Assembly: GCA_034401135.1 (NCBI GenBank)
Contig: JAWZSP010000003.1
Span: 310,001-374,000, forward strand
DNA: 64,000 bases
Origin: Volutella citrinella
Taxonomy: Eukaryota; Ascomycota; Sordariomycetes; Hypocreales; Nectriaceae
Direction of reading: 5' to 3'
Part shown: piece after piece, positions 12,271 through 22,780 of the stretch
How positions within the stretch are numbered: the stretch's first letter is position 1
Layout of the letters: each line of letters starts with the position of its first letter
Translations under genes and position numbers: made by a program
The notes under the pieces: generated by a model
Databases searched by the model: none
The model's input: only the letters and a program-made list of their open reading frames with translations
Told to the model about the DNA's origin: nothing

Positions 12271-14056
12271 CTAGGCGGTGGGAATCTTGAAGCCAGATGA
12301 CCGCAGCTTCTGGAAAACGCCCTCGGGGTCATACTTGCTCGACACGGCCCGGAAGTTGGCCACAGACTCAGCGCCATAGTGCAACATGGGCTGCTGGTCG
12401 TCGAGCGCGTAGTTGAGGAACTCCCAGTCCTTGTTGGCGCCAATCTCGGTGGCGTAGGCGTTGATGGAGTCGCGCAGCTCGAGCGTAAGCGGGTCGAGGA
12501 TGGCCTGGTTCTCGGCCGTGTCGATGGTGACGACGATGAGCCAGTTGAGGGCCGGCCCGTCGGCCACGATGCGCTCCAGGCCGAGACTGTTGCCGCCAAA
12601 GTCGGCGGCGTGCGCGACGGTCGAGGGCGCAAAGGGCTGGAACTGTAGCAGGATGTTGAAGACGGCGTTGGGGGCGGCGGCACGCATCTTGGCTGAGTAT
12701 TCTTCGTGCTTCTTCTCGGCAAACAGCATGACGCGCTTGTCGTTGGACGCCAGGCCGTTCATCCACTTGGCGCTGTGCTTCCGTTAGTTTCGGCTCTGAT
12801 GATACGGAATTTTGACTTACTAAAGGCCGAGGGGCGTGGCGCCAGTGAATTGGGGCACCAGCTCGGCAATCTTGCCCTTCTTGAGCGTGTCAGAGGTGCT
12901 CTTGATGGCCCGGATCTTGCTAAAGGCTGGGGGACTCTCGATGGCGTCACTATTGGAGAGCACGCTGATGATGGAACGCTCCTTGCCGTCAAAAGACAGC
13001 GACACGATGAGCTGGGAGCCCGCGTCGTTGCCCATGTTCTCAGCAAAGTCGATATAGGCATCAAACACGGCATCGTGCTGGGCAATGTCGAACATGACGA
13101 AGCCGCCCCAGAGCTGGTTGGACTTTTCGGCGACTAGAAGCTGTTGGTTAGCCACGTAATGATAAGATTGGAAGAACACGCACCCTGGTCGATGCGGGTG
13201 ACAAAGCCAAAGTTGCCAGAGCCACCTTTCAGAGCCTTGTACAGGTCGGCATTGTCCTTTTGGTTGGCGTTGACCACGCTGCCGTCGGCGAGGACGACCT
13301 CAAAGTTGGAGACGGCGTCGCAGGCGAACCCGCGCTTGTTGGAGTGGAAAGAGTACTGTCGTCGGGCGTGAGCAGATGAAACACGATATCGATATGTCAC
13401 CAGTTGTGCTTACCCCTCCGCCAGTGGTGAAACCGCCAACACCGACGACTGACGCGCGGCCACCAATGGCAGCAACGCCGTACTCGTCCAGGGCCGTAAA
13501 GGCATCGCCCCAGGTTGAGCCGGGCTGGATGGAGGCAACGTTGGTCTCGGGGTTGTAGGTGGTGGCGTTGAGGTAGGCTGTCTCGGGTCAGAAAGATGCG
13601 GATATGCCGTGTACGATGGCGACAGTCTTACTAAAGTCGACGGTGACGCCCTTCTCAACGCTGTTGGAGCCCTTCCAGGCCGAGTGGGCGCCGCTCCTCA
13701 TGCCAAAGGGACATTGCTTCTCGCCGAGGACCTTGACAATCTCAACCACGTCGTCAGTGGACTCGGGCATGGCCATGCACCAAGGGGCAAGGGCGGCATT
13801 GGCCGAGTAGTATGACTTGAGGCGCGCGCCATACTTTTCGTTGTCGGGAGTGTAGATCTTGTCCTTAAGGCGATCGACGGCAGCAAGGGCCTCACACTTT
13901 CTGGCGTGTCAGACAAATGGCAGGTCGATTGACAACACAGACTCTCGGGAATAAGGGGGTGAGACTCACACAAGCCTTGGGCTTGTCGGCCTTGCACAAA
14001 CCCGCCTGAGCGGTCGTGCCGAGAAGGAGCAGGGCGCTACCGATGGTGGCCTTCAT
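12271..14056 (-). CDS. Secreted BBE-type FAD-linked oxidase
   Basis: Six exons: 13970-14056, 13632-13896, 13414-13577, 13184-13355, 12821-13133 and 12271-12772. All phases match, giving 500 residues. A signal peptide covers about residues 1-18. The FAD_binding_4 (PCMH) domain follows, with the usual His of 8-alpha-histidyl FAD at H100 in RSGAH. The position that carries the second, cysteinyl FAD bond in bicovalent members is Ala159. The C-terminal BBE domain ends with the typical YDPxGVFQ motif. The family oxidises alcohols, sugars or alkaloid-like substrates with O2, releasing H2O2; the substrate here is unknown. A related but broken copy lies at 28.7-32.2 kb. The neighbour in the direction of transcription is the MFS permease, 2 kb away, so co-function is possible but not shown. 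Confidence 0.93.
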
Positions 14057-15550
14057 ATTGAGAGCAGACGATTAATGCCGAGATATTGGTTGGGTTAATG
14101 AGAGACAGTTCGGGTGTCTGGCAGCAGCGTGGCAGGTCTGGCGGATGCAGAAACGATCAACGAATCCAGGGGAAAGTAGGAAGAATGTGGCGGCGAAAAG
14201 GCGCGAGCTAAATGGCAACCCAAGGACGCACGTTTGCATTGAGGCATTGCCTTAAGGGACTTGAGGGACTAATTGATGACATGGGGGGCAACCAACAAGA
14301 CCCAGCCGGACGGGGCAGCTGAGAGCAAGGCCAAGACGGACGGAGACGAAGGCGTTCCCAACTCTCCAGGAGCAGAAACCCGTCAAGACGGGGCCGCCTC
14401 AGAAGAGATCGGCGGGGATGTGGGCATCGCATGGGGCACCCTGGGGAGGATCGTGGTGGAGAAGGACTAAACCAAGACCAAGACCAACACAAGACAAGGT
14501 TGCGAGTCCGGCGCAGTTCAGCGGGCGACAGCGCCGACTAGGCGGCCGCTAGAGCCATTGGCGCATCCTCCCCCAGACGGAAGACGTGGAAGCCGTCTCG
14601 CGCATTGTTTCCAGTGGCATTGTGTTGCATCGTGCCGTTTGTTTCAGCCTGTCGACGCCTCTGCCGGGACTGGGCGTCGCTATTCCCGAGAGTGGCTGAG
14701 GTTCGCATCGACGGCTTGCTTTTTTCGCCATGTGCCTGGTTTGGTGACTTGTCGCTCGCATCTGTCACCCATGTGTCCATCCGCTCGATTAGCGATGCAG
14801 CTGACCAGGGGGGCGCGGCAGCAGCGGGCAACTCGTGTGTCGATCGCCCTGCAGCCAAGCGACGACGGGCGGGCGATGGGATGCGCCAGCCAAGAGAACA
14901 CCAGGCCTGCGTCCCATCTAGCGTCAGGTACGGTATTGCTGTTCCAGGGCTGTTCCATGCGATGCGGCATTGTCCTGCGAGTCTGCGACGGACTGGCGTC
15001 CCTCAGATGGACCAGAGATCCCTGCGTGAACTCGGTATGCTGCCCGATGAAGCAAATTGTCCACCTTGCGGGAGAAATGCAATCCTCCCACGGTGTCGGA
15101 CCAACAAGCTGACAGCTGAAACAGTGTGGCTTGCTGCCAAGCGGCGAGCGGCGAGTAGACTGGCCCCGATGTAGGCCAATTACTCATGGCGTATGCATCT
15201 CGAGTGTCGAGTTCCACGGAAGCAGGGATTCGGTCTTCCGTCGCCAATGAGCTCCCCCGGATCCGCCATCTTGATTCCCGGCTGTGCAGATCTTGATCAT
15301 CCCCCCCTGGTCCCTTGCAAAAGATCAAGGTCGTCGTGGACAGCACTGCATCCCCCCCCAAGAGAATGGGTCAGTTGCTGTCCTGTTCCGCCCTGCACCT
15401 GCGTAAGTCCGTGTGCGGGCCTTTAATCAGCAGTGCATTTTGCATCCCGTAGCCCGTCCCCGTAGTCTGGTCGTTCCTGAGCGGTTTGCTTTTTTGTTTT
15501 CTTGTGGGCTTCAAACTCGACACTCTTTATTTCCACACGCAAAAGCAGCC
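14057..15550. other. Divergent intergenic region
   Basis: Shared upstream DNA of the BBE oxidase (leftward) and the seven-helix protein (rightward). Long open frames at 14.5-15.2 kb overlap in three frames and look like chance frames in GC-rich DNA. No feature supported. Confidence 0.5.
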
Positions 15551-17011
15551 ATGGCCTTTCCGACCGTGAATGGCGTCGAGGTGTTCCGCCTGCCGCCCGA
15601 CGGCTACGTCGTCGACTTTGAGAATCCCGCCAGGCAGAAGATGCTGGACCACTACCTCATCTTTGGCATCGGCGGCTCGCTGGCCTTTATCGCACTCTGC
15701 CAGCGCTACTATACCAAGATCTTCCTGGCCAAGGGCCTCCAGATCGACGATGGTGCGTGCTTCTCCGATCTCAAAGTGTGGACCCAACTGACATGTCCAT
15801 CACAGGCTTCATGTTTCTCGGATGGGTATGCCACTGCTCTCTTGCCTGCGCCGCGATACACTATGCTCACTCGTGCTCAAATAGCTGTGCTCCGTCGTGA
15901 CACAAGCCCTGTTGACAAGTACAGCCACCGAATCCTTCCAGCCTTGCGCATACAAGCTGACAGCCTCCACAGGGTCAATCGCCGAGAAGGGCATGTGCAC
16001 CCACTCGTGGGAGATGCCGCTGGCAAACTACGAACGATATTCCCTCGTGAGTACATGTACCGCATCGCTGCCGCCTCCCGTCGCTCACACACGCCGTACA
16101 GACCGGATACGTCGCCGCCCCTATCTACCAGCTCTGCAATGGCTTCACCAAGCTGTCGCTGCTGACATTTTACCTACACCTCTCACCACAGCCGTGGTTC
16201 CGATACTCGGTCATCGCTAGCATCGTCGTCGTGGGACTCTACACCGTCATCATCATGTTTCTGATGCTTTTTGTGTGTAGTCCTCCCGCTATGGCCTTTG
16301 ACTTTAGCATCAAGGACGGGAAGTGCATGGACGCAACGATCTTATACATGGCTACGGCCGTGTCCAACATCGTGACGGACTTGATGCTCTTCATACTGCC
16401 GATTCCCATGGTATATCAGCTGCATATGCCCACTGCCCAGAAGGTGGGCGCCATCATCGTGTTTGGCATCGGCTCAGTGTACGTGGAATCGCCTCCAGAT
16501 ATCAAGTTGGTCGCATCTGACCAAACCAGGACCATTGGTACATCCGTCGTCCGTCTCGCCGAACTACCCAAGGCACTCGCCAGCACAGACCCGTCGTGGG
16601 ACACGTGCCCAGCCAACGTGTGGTCGTATGTTCCAGCCCCAGGTCACTGTGATGCCGTATTCTCTGACACAATCTAGCTTCATCGAAGGCAACTTGTTCA
16701 TCATTTGCGGCTCCATGCCGACGATCCGAAAGTTCTTCCGCCACCTGATGCCTCGCCTGATGGGATCAAACTCGTCGGCGTATGCGCGCTCCTACGGACA
16801 GAACCACCAGAGCGGCACCCTGAGCAGGGCGCGCAAGCCGCGAAGTCAGTACGCGCAGTTTGATGGCGTCGAGCCCGGGACGGAGATGCAGCGCTTCTCG
16901 GACGAGACAAAGGCCCAGGTCTCGGCGGGCGAAGAGATTCCACACGACGACCACAGCGAGAGGGCGATTTTGCAGACGCGGCGGTTCTCGGTAAGACGCG
17001 AGGATGCGTGA
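15551..17011 (+). CDS. Rhodopsin-domain fungal integral membrane protein (PTH11-like, no CFEM)
   Basis: Six exons: 15551-15752, 15806-15825, 15885-16046, 16102-16478, 16530-16625 and 16678-17011. They give 396 residues with every phase consistent; exon 2 is only 20 nt. Seven hydrophobic segments are followed by a charged cytoplasmic tail. The fungal rhodopsin-fold domain is recognisable from a TM1-TM2 block, 'YQLCNGFTKLSLLTFYLHL' (TM3), 'CMDATILYMATAVSNIVTDLMLFILPIPMV' region (TM5) and 'EGNLFIICGSMPTIRKFF' after TM7. Relatives include PTH11-type receptors, which sense surface cues in pathogens. This one lacks the Cys-rich extracellular CFEM domain. The ligand is unknown. The start ATG has a good context and opens directly into the conserved N-terminus. 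Confidence 0.88.
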
Positions 17012-18305
17012 GGGGGCAAATCTGCCTTGTTGAAAAATGCCTTGTCTTGTATACAGCCATAACATACCCAATGACCGTAATTTTAGAGCTCTAGTTTGGG
17101 GCGTTATGAACAGTCTAGCTTCATGCTTCTCCATCTTAATTAAGGTTTTTTACTCGGGTCGTCGGCGAGGCGCTAGATGTTGAACTCCACTTGCATCATC
17201 CCGGCTGCTGGGTCCAGTGGTGTATTGGACCTTTAGACAGAGCCCCCTCTCTGTTTGTGGCCGGTATGGCCGCAACCCTGGCGTTGCATGTGAATGATGT
17301 GATTGTGTAAGCATTGTCTGCACGATTATCGATGACAAGAAGTTCTCTCAATGGCGTACTTAGGACGCTGTTATCAAATGGCTCATGACTATGCACGTCA
17401 TTGGGGGCTTGAGAAGTTTAGGATCTCCACGCAGGGTGAGTGTCACCCCGCGTTTTCCTGCGACAGGGCTCAGGGGTTTGAAGGGTCCGTACTATACGTT
17501 TTGTAAATGCTTCTCTCCTATAGGGCTGGGGTCTGTTTGTGGAGCTGTCTTTATAATATGATTTGGTCAATCTGTTGACGGCGCATGTGAAGATGGGTGC
17601 TGGAGTATGTACTGTACAGTCTGTACCCAGCACTTGGGCGAGAAACTTGCTGTGTATGGCACAAGCATGAATCTAGCTTGTTACTAGACGTTATCATTTC
17701 GATTCGTTGAGGCCTGTATTCTGACCAAGTTTCTGCCGGATAGATTACAAGCAAATCCTCCGGTTGGGGGGTTTGGAGCCGGGTGATTGCCGAATGAGGC
17801 AAGAATGTTGCCCACGACTTTTAGCCGTATCGTTATCGCGTCTCCCCGCCTCCCCGCCAGATTGGTGCCTGGGCTTCTCGTATTTTGCCCTGGCTTAATA
17901 CGGAGTAGCCAATCCCAAAAAGCCAATCCCGCATAACTGAGCCCAGATGTGGCGAACAAACCGAGCTCGCGGGCGGCCATGCCCCCGCAGTCCGCTAAGA
18001 GGTAGACTTGGGTAGTTAGTTGTGCTTCTCCCCACGCGCCATTCCGATCCGGGGAATTCCACGGGCCTTTTGAAATGTGAATCAGGCCGGTCTTTGGTAT
18101 CAATCGCGGGATTGGCGAAAATCATGGCCAGGTCGGTCGGTGGCTGTGACCGCAAATGTAGAATGGCACTGCGCTGCATCTGGACTCGACAGCCTCACGA
18201 GCCGGATGACCGTGGCAGTGCTTTCGAAATATAAAAAGGGACACGCCCCGCCACCACCCTCAGTCTGATGCAGAAGCCCAGGCAACAGCTCATCCACAAA
18301 TCATC
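17012..18305. other. Intergenic, promoter of the DAO-fold gene at the right end
   Basis: 3' flank of the membrane protein gene and 5' flank of the flavoenzyme gene. No coding region recognised; overlapping short minus-strand frames have no family features. Confidence 0.5.
18230..18237 (+). promoter_or_regulatory. TATA box of the DAO-fold flavoenzyme gene
   Basis: A TATAAAAA element 76 bp before the start codon, followed by a C/A-rich leader. Typical placement for a strongly expressed fungal gene. Confidence 0.6.
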
Positions 18306-19942
18306 ATGAAGCCTTGCATCAGCCTCTTTACTGTTATCCTCCCTCTGGCGGTGGCAAGGGACCCTGGGTTTCCAGTGGACAACCCTAGCATTTCCTACTG
18401 GCAGCTCCCTCCCCATCCGGATGTGGCGGATCACCAATCCGAAAAGTTGCCAGAGACGGCTGACATTGTCATTATCGGCTCTGGAATCTCTGGCACCAGC
18501 ATCGCTTGGCACCTCCTCCGGGACAAGGGCTTCACGTCCACGCCCAAAATCGCCATGGTCGAGGCTCGCCAGGCCTGCTCTGGTGCAACCGGACGTAACG
18601 GCGGCCATATCCGGCCCTCTGCGTACTCGGAGTACGAATTTGCCAAGGAGCTCGCTTCCAAGGATGAGGCGATCAAGATCACCAAGTTGCGAGCCGCACA
18701 CGTCGACCAACTCATCTCAGCTGCCAACGCCTTGCCCGAAGAGGGCAAGAAGGCTGCTGAAGCGCGAGCTGTTGACAGCATCGATGCCTTCTTTAGCGAG
18801 AAGGAATACAAGGAGGCTGTTGATGCGTTGGAGATTCTGCGAAAAGACATTCCTGAGATTGGAAACGAGTGGGAGAAGTTTGACCGAGAAGACGCCCGAA
18901 ACGTAAGTCTCGAAAAGCCAAAATACCTGAAGGATTAATTCTAATGTATCTGCAGATCTCCATGTTTCCCGAAGTCCAAGGTATCCTGACAGGCACCCCG
19001 AAGATTGCCGGCGCCATTTGGCCGTATCGATTCATCACCCACGCCCTCAAGTTTCTGCTCGACACGTATCCCGAATTCTCCCTGGATACCAAGACCGTTG
19101 TCACCCAAATCGAATCATCCAAAGATCGTTCCAGCCCCTTCAACTTCAAGGTCACCACCTCTCGAGGCGAGATCCTGACCAAGCACGTCGTCCATGCATC
19201 CAACGCCTGGACTACTAAGTTTGTGCCTGGGCTCGACGGCTATCTCGACGCCATGCTCCTCCACATGAGCGCCCAGGCTGGCGGCCAGGGGCTTCCCAAG
19301 GCAGGCCAGTGGCCCGTCTACGGAAACGTCAGCCAGCCCGGCGGACGCGCATGGTCCATCTTCCGCGACGGACTCGACTACGCCGTACAAATGCCACAGA
19401 ACGACGAGTATATGTTTGGCGGCGGAGACGGCTTGCGCGTCCCAGAAGCCAAGAACCCTTTTGACGACAGCGTCGCACCCAACCACGTCATTGCATCATA
19501 CCTGAACGGCGCGCTGTCCAACTACTTCGGCTACAAGAACTGGGGCGCCGAGAGGACCGACTTCCCAGACAACCTCAACAAGGACATCTGGCCGGGACGC
19601 ACCAAGCGCGTCTGGGTTGGCGTCGAGGGCGGCACAAGGGACGGGCTGCCCATCGTTGGCCCGCTGTCGGATAAGTTGACGAAGCGAAAGGTCAAGGACT
19701 CCAAGGCCGGCATCGAGTGGACGTCCAACGGCTTCAACGGCGAGGGCATGGCGTACGCTTGGGTTTCTGGCAGGGGCCTGAGCGAGATGATTGCGAGCCA
19801 CATGACCAGTGGCAAGGGCCAGATGGACAAAAAGGTGTTTGATTGGTTCCCCAAGTCTTTCCTGATGACCGAGAAGAGGTTGAAGAAGAAGGCCCCCTCG
19901 AACCCACAGCGTCGAGGCCTCCGCCGCCGCACCGCACAATGA
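18306..19942 (+). CDS. FAD-dependent oxidoreductase, DAO fold, with signal peptide
   Basis: Two exons, 18306-18902 and 18956-19942, with a 53 nt intron, give 527 residues. The N-terminus has a hydrophobic leader (about residues 1-18) that looks like a signal peptide. The Rossmann dinucleotide motif GxGxxG is at G58-G60-G63, followed by 'ATGRNGGHIRP', a hallmark of fungal DAO-type (glycine oxidase/sarcosine oxidase-like) flavoproteins. A late motif 'GFNGEGMAYAWVSGRGLSEMI' is the second FAD-contacting segment. The family oxidises amines or amino acids and makes H2O2. Most relatives are cytosolic or peroxisomal, so the leader is notable. The C-terminus is Arg/Lys-rich and shows no peroxisomal SKL. 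The substrate is unknown. Confidence 0.9.
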
Positions 19943-20381
19943 TGAGGTGATGGGGGAGTCTGGCCGCTATACATGGATAGGAGGGCTTATTCTTTTAATC
20001 ATGAGATTGAATAAAAGTACATGGTAGATTGCACCAGATCTTTCTGCCACAGCCCTTGTTTACTGGTCTTGTTAGTCGCCCTCGGCCTTCTCCTCGGCGG
20101 AGTACTATATGGTGGTTGGGGAAAAGCTGTAGACCACCAAGAGTTTGCACAGATCCTCATGTTTTCAGCTTCATCCCCATTGGCTACCTCATGTAATGCT
20201 CATGTTTTGTCATTTCTGCCAGCCTTCCACGTGATCATCTCGCAGCCGCGCATCAGGGCTGTCGCATCTCACCAGGACCCCGCCCCAAATTTCCTCCTCT
20301 TGGTAGCTGACCACCGGCACCCCTTCATGAACAAATCCTGCTCATACCACTGCTCTTCCTAAAAACTGACGTCTTAATGAA
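19943..20381. other. Intergenic, upstream of the kinase gene
   Basis: Contains no recognised gene. A small upstream open frame starts at 20021 and ends before the kinase start; there is no evidence that it is translated. Confidence 0.45.
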
Positions 20382-22497
20382 ATGTCTAACCACAGCCCGA
20401 ACTGGGCCCAGGCAATACCTGACCTGGTGCGAGACTGGCGGCTCAACATCGACATGCACGAAACGCATACTCTGCAAACATCCTTTGTGTCTGACCCGAT
20501 AAAAGGCCAGTGGCGAGCACCTGTAACGGATAAATGGACCAAGGTCAGAGAGCTTGGGCGGGGGTCTTCCGGGGTCGTCGAACTCCAAAAATGTGTTGAA
20601 GGCCCTGCTGCTGGCAACCAACAAGCCGTCAAGATGATCAAGCTGAGGCGGGGATCGTCGGTAGATGAGATCAAAGTGCTATCTAGAGAGCTTTCAGCTG
20701 TCGTCAAGTTCTCTCACAGAAAGGTAAGAGGGACGCCTCTCCGGATACCATGTCCCATTGGATTGCTTAATGAAGGCTTGACAGTATCGAGATTCGTTTG
20801 TTCGGTCCTTTGGCTGGTACCACAACGAGGATTCAATCTTCATCACTATGGAATATTTTCCATGGGGAGAATTAGAGTCGCAAGTGATTGAACGTGGCAA
20901 CCGTATCCCCGAGGCCGAGGCAAAGATGGTGATCCAGCAAATACTCCAGGGCGTCGCATTTATGCACGAGAACGACTATGCTCATAGGGATTTGAAACCA
21001 CCTGTACGTTCTCTGAAGTTATGATTTTATGATGGCCTCTAATTGTCTAGAATATTCTTGTGCATCACCCTGGGCCCAACTGGTGGGTAAAGATAACCGA
21101 CTTTGGGACCTGCAAACATCTCGAATCGACCATGCTTCGCACACTGACTGGCACAATGGCGTATCTGGCACCCGAGATCTTACACATACTACCACAGAGC
21201 GAAATGAATGTCAGAGGTAGTGGCGGGTATTCTCTGGCAGCCGACATCTGGTCTGTCGGTACTATCGCCTTCCGCATCGTCTCAGGTAAACTGCCATTTG
21301 TGCCGGGAGACCAGGGTTTGCGAGGCTATGTTTCATTTGGAGACCCGCTCCCGATTCCCGATTTCATGAGCGATGAGTGCAAGAGATTTGTTGTTTGGAC
21401 CATGAGCGGCTCCTCACACCATCGTCCAACGGCAGTGGAGGCCTTAGAGAGCTCATGGATCAACCATCCTTCAGACCCAAGATCCCAGCCAAGCCCACAA
21501 CCTGACACGGGCGAGGTCACATCCCATGTTCAGAATACTGGTACCGCTAGTATTGCTTCTGCCAGTTGGTCTACATTTGACCGCGTCCCCTTGGCTGGCC
21601 ATTCCCTCGCTGAGACAGCCCCTGAACAAGACCGCCTTCTAATTCTTCCATCTACAAGTGGCCAGGATCGGGACGGGGCAATCATCCCAGGGCCCAACGC
21701 ATGGCCCCCAGCAGCTCAGTCTGGGGCCCATTTGAAGGTGCCAGAACTCCCATCTCGTCCTCAAGATGCGATGGACGCCTCCAAGGTATGGTCCGGCTGG
21801 CGAAGCGGTGTTACCTTGTCACCAGGCACAATCCAGGATCCCCGCCGGCCAAACCGAAGTGATGGCAAATCAACATCAAGGAGCCCCACACCGATCAAGG
21901 ACGACTTCAGTATTACTCTTACCTCGGATGGAAAGTGGCTTGCAGCTATAGTACAAGAATGGGCTTATCGGAAGCTTGGATCAAGGTTTGGATCAAGGTG
22001 ATTCGGTGCTGTCCTGGCGAGTGAAGAGTGAAGTCGGCGCCCCGTCATGGTACATGACGACTGGGGGGATTGCATTCAAAAGTATGACGAAACAATGGCT
22101 TCGATCAGGCACAGCATTCTCACCTGATGGATCCTCATTCGTGGTATCCATTGGAAAACACAAAGATAGCTTGGAGCCGGCCGCACAAGCCCAAACGGAC
22201 ATATACAAGCGTGTGGGATGGAGTTCTGAAAAGACTTTGTTGGGTGCAGACGCAGCAGCTTCGACGGCATGGTCGCCAGATAGCAAAACACTATTCATCG
22301 GCCGATACGATGGTGATATTGCCGTCTTGATCAGAAACAGAGAGGGATGTTGGGAAGAGAAACTGAAACTGCTGCGTCATTCAGCCGCTGTGAGGGCACT
22401 CGCAGTATCTCCAGACGGCCGGTTTCTGGTATCAGGATCTCGCGATGGATGTTTGGTTTGGGACTTCCGGGCTCTCTGCGGCGTGGATGCGAGTTAG
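20382..22497 (+). CDS. Ser/Thr protein kinase with C-terminal WD40-like region, apparent frameshift
   Basis: Exons 20382-20723, 20785-21003 and 21051 onward. The kinase domain is complete: Gly loop LGRGSSGVV (about 58-66), Lys84 in AVK, catalytic loop HRDLKPPN with Asp183, DFG at 204-206, and APE in 'GTMAYLAPEIL'. A Pro/Ser-rich linker follows. Then come beta-propeller-like strands (SDGKWLA, SPDGSSFVV, SPDSKTLFIG, SPDGRFLVSGSRDG). The first frame stops at 21999 and the rest continues in a frame one base later, to 22497. The switch must occur after 21951, where the second frame has a stop. A 12 bp tandem duplication sits there at 21976-21999. Either the gene is frameshifted or a 76 nt intron with a poor GTACAA donor (21951-22026) rejoins the frames. 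It ends tail to tail with the CYP505 gene, 283 bp away. Partner and pathway are unknown. Confidence 0.75.
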
Positions 22498-22780
22498 ATG
22501 GCTGAAGTTGCAAACGCTGGCTGTGGCCTTGGACTGAGCGTCTGAACTACCGCTTCTCACTTCGCACCGCCCATGGCAGCGATCAACATAGGGGTATTTT
22601 TCGTCCACGATTTGGATACTTTCAAGATGTCTGATAGTTTGTGAGGAGCAGACATGCAAATGACTATACAAGTGCCGTCTCCTCTTGTGGTGTTTAAACA
22701 GCCTGTCATAACTATCGTGATAATTCTTCTAATCCATAACGCTTCTATCTAGACCGCACACTATAAACTCATATCATGAC

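Noticed and set aside
14558..15174. Overlapping open frames of up to 189 codons between the BBE oxidase and the membrane protein
   Set aside because: They overlap in several frames of the same DNA, have no family motifs or signal sequences, and have no intron structure.
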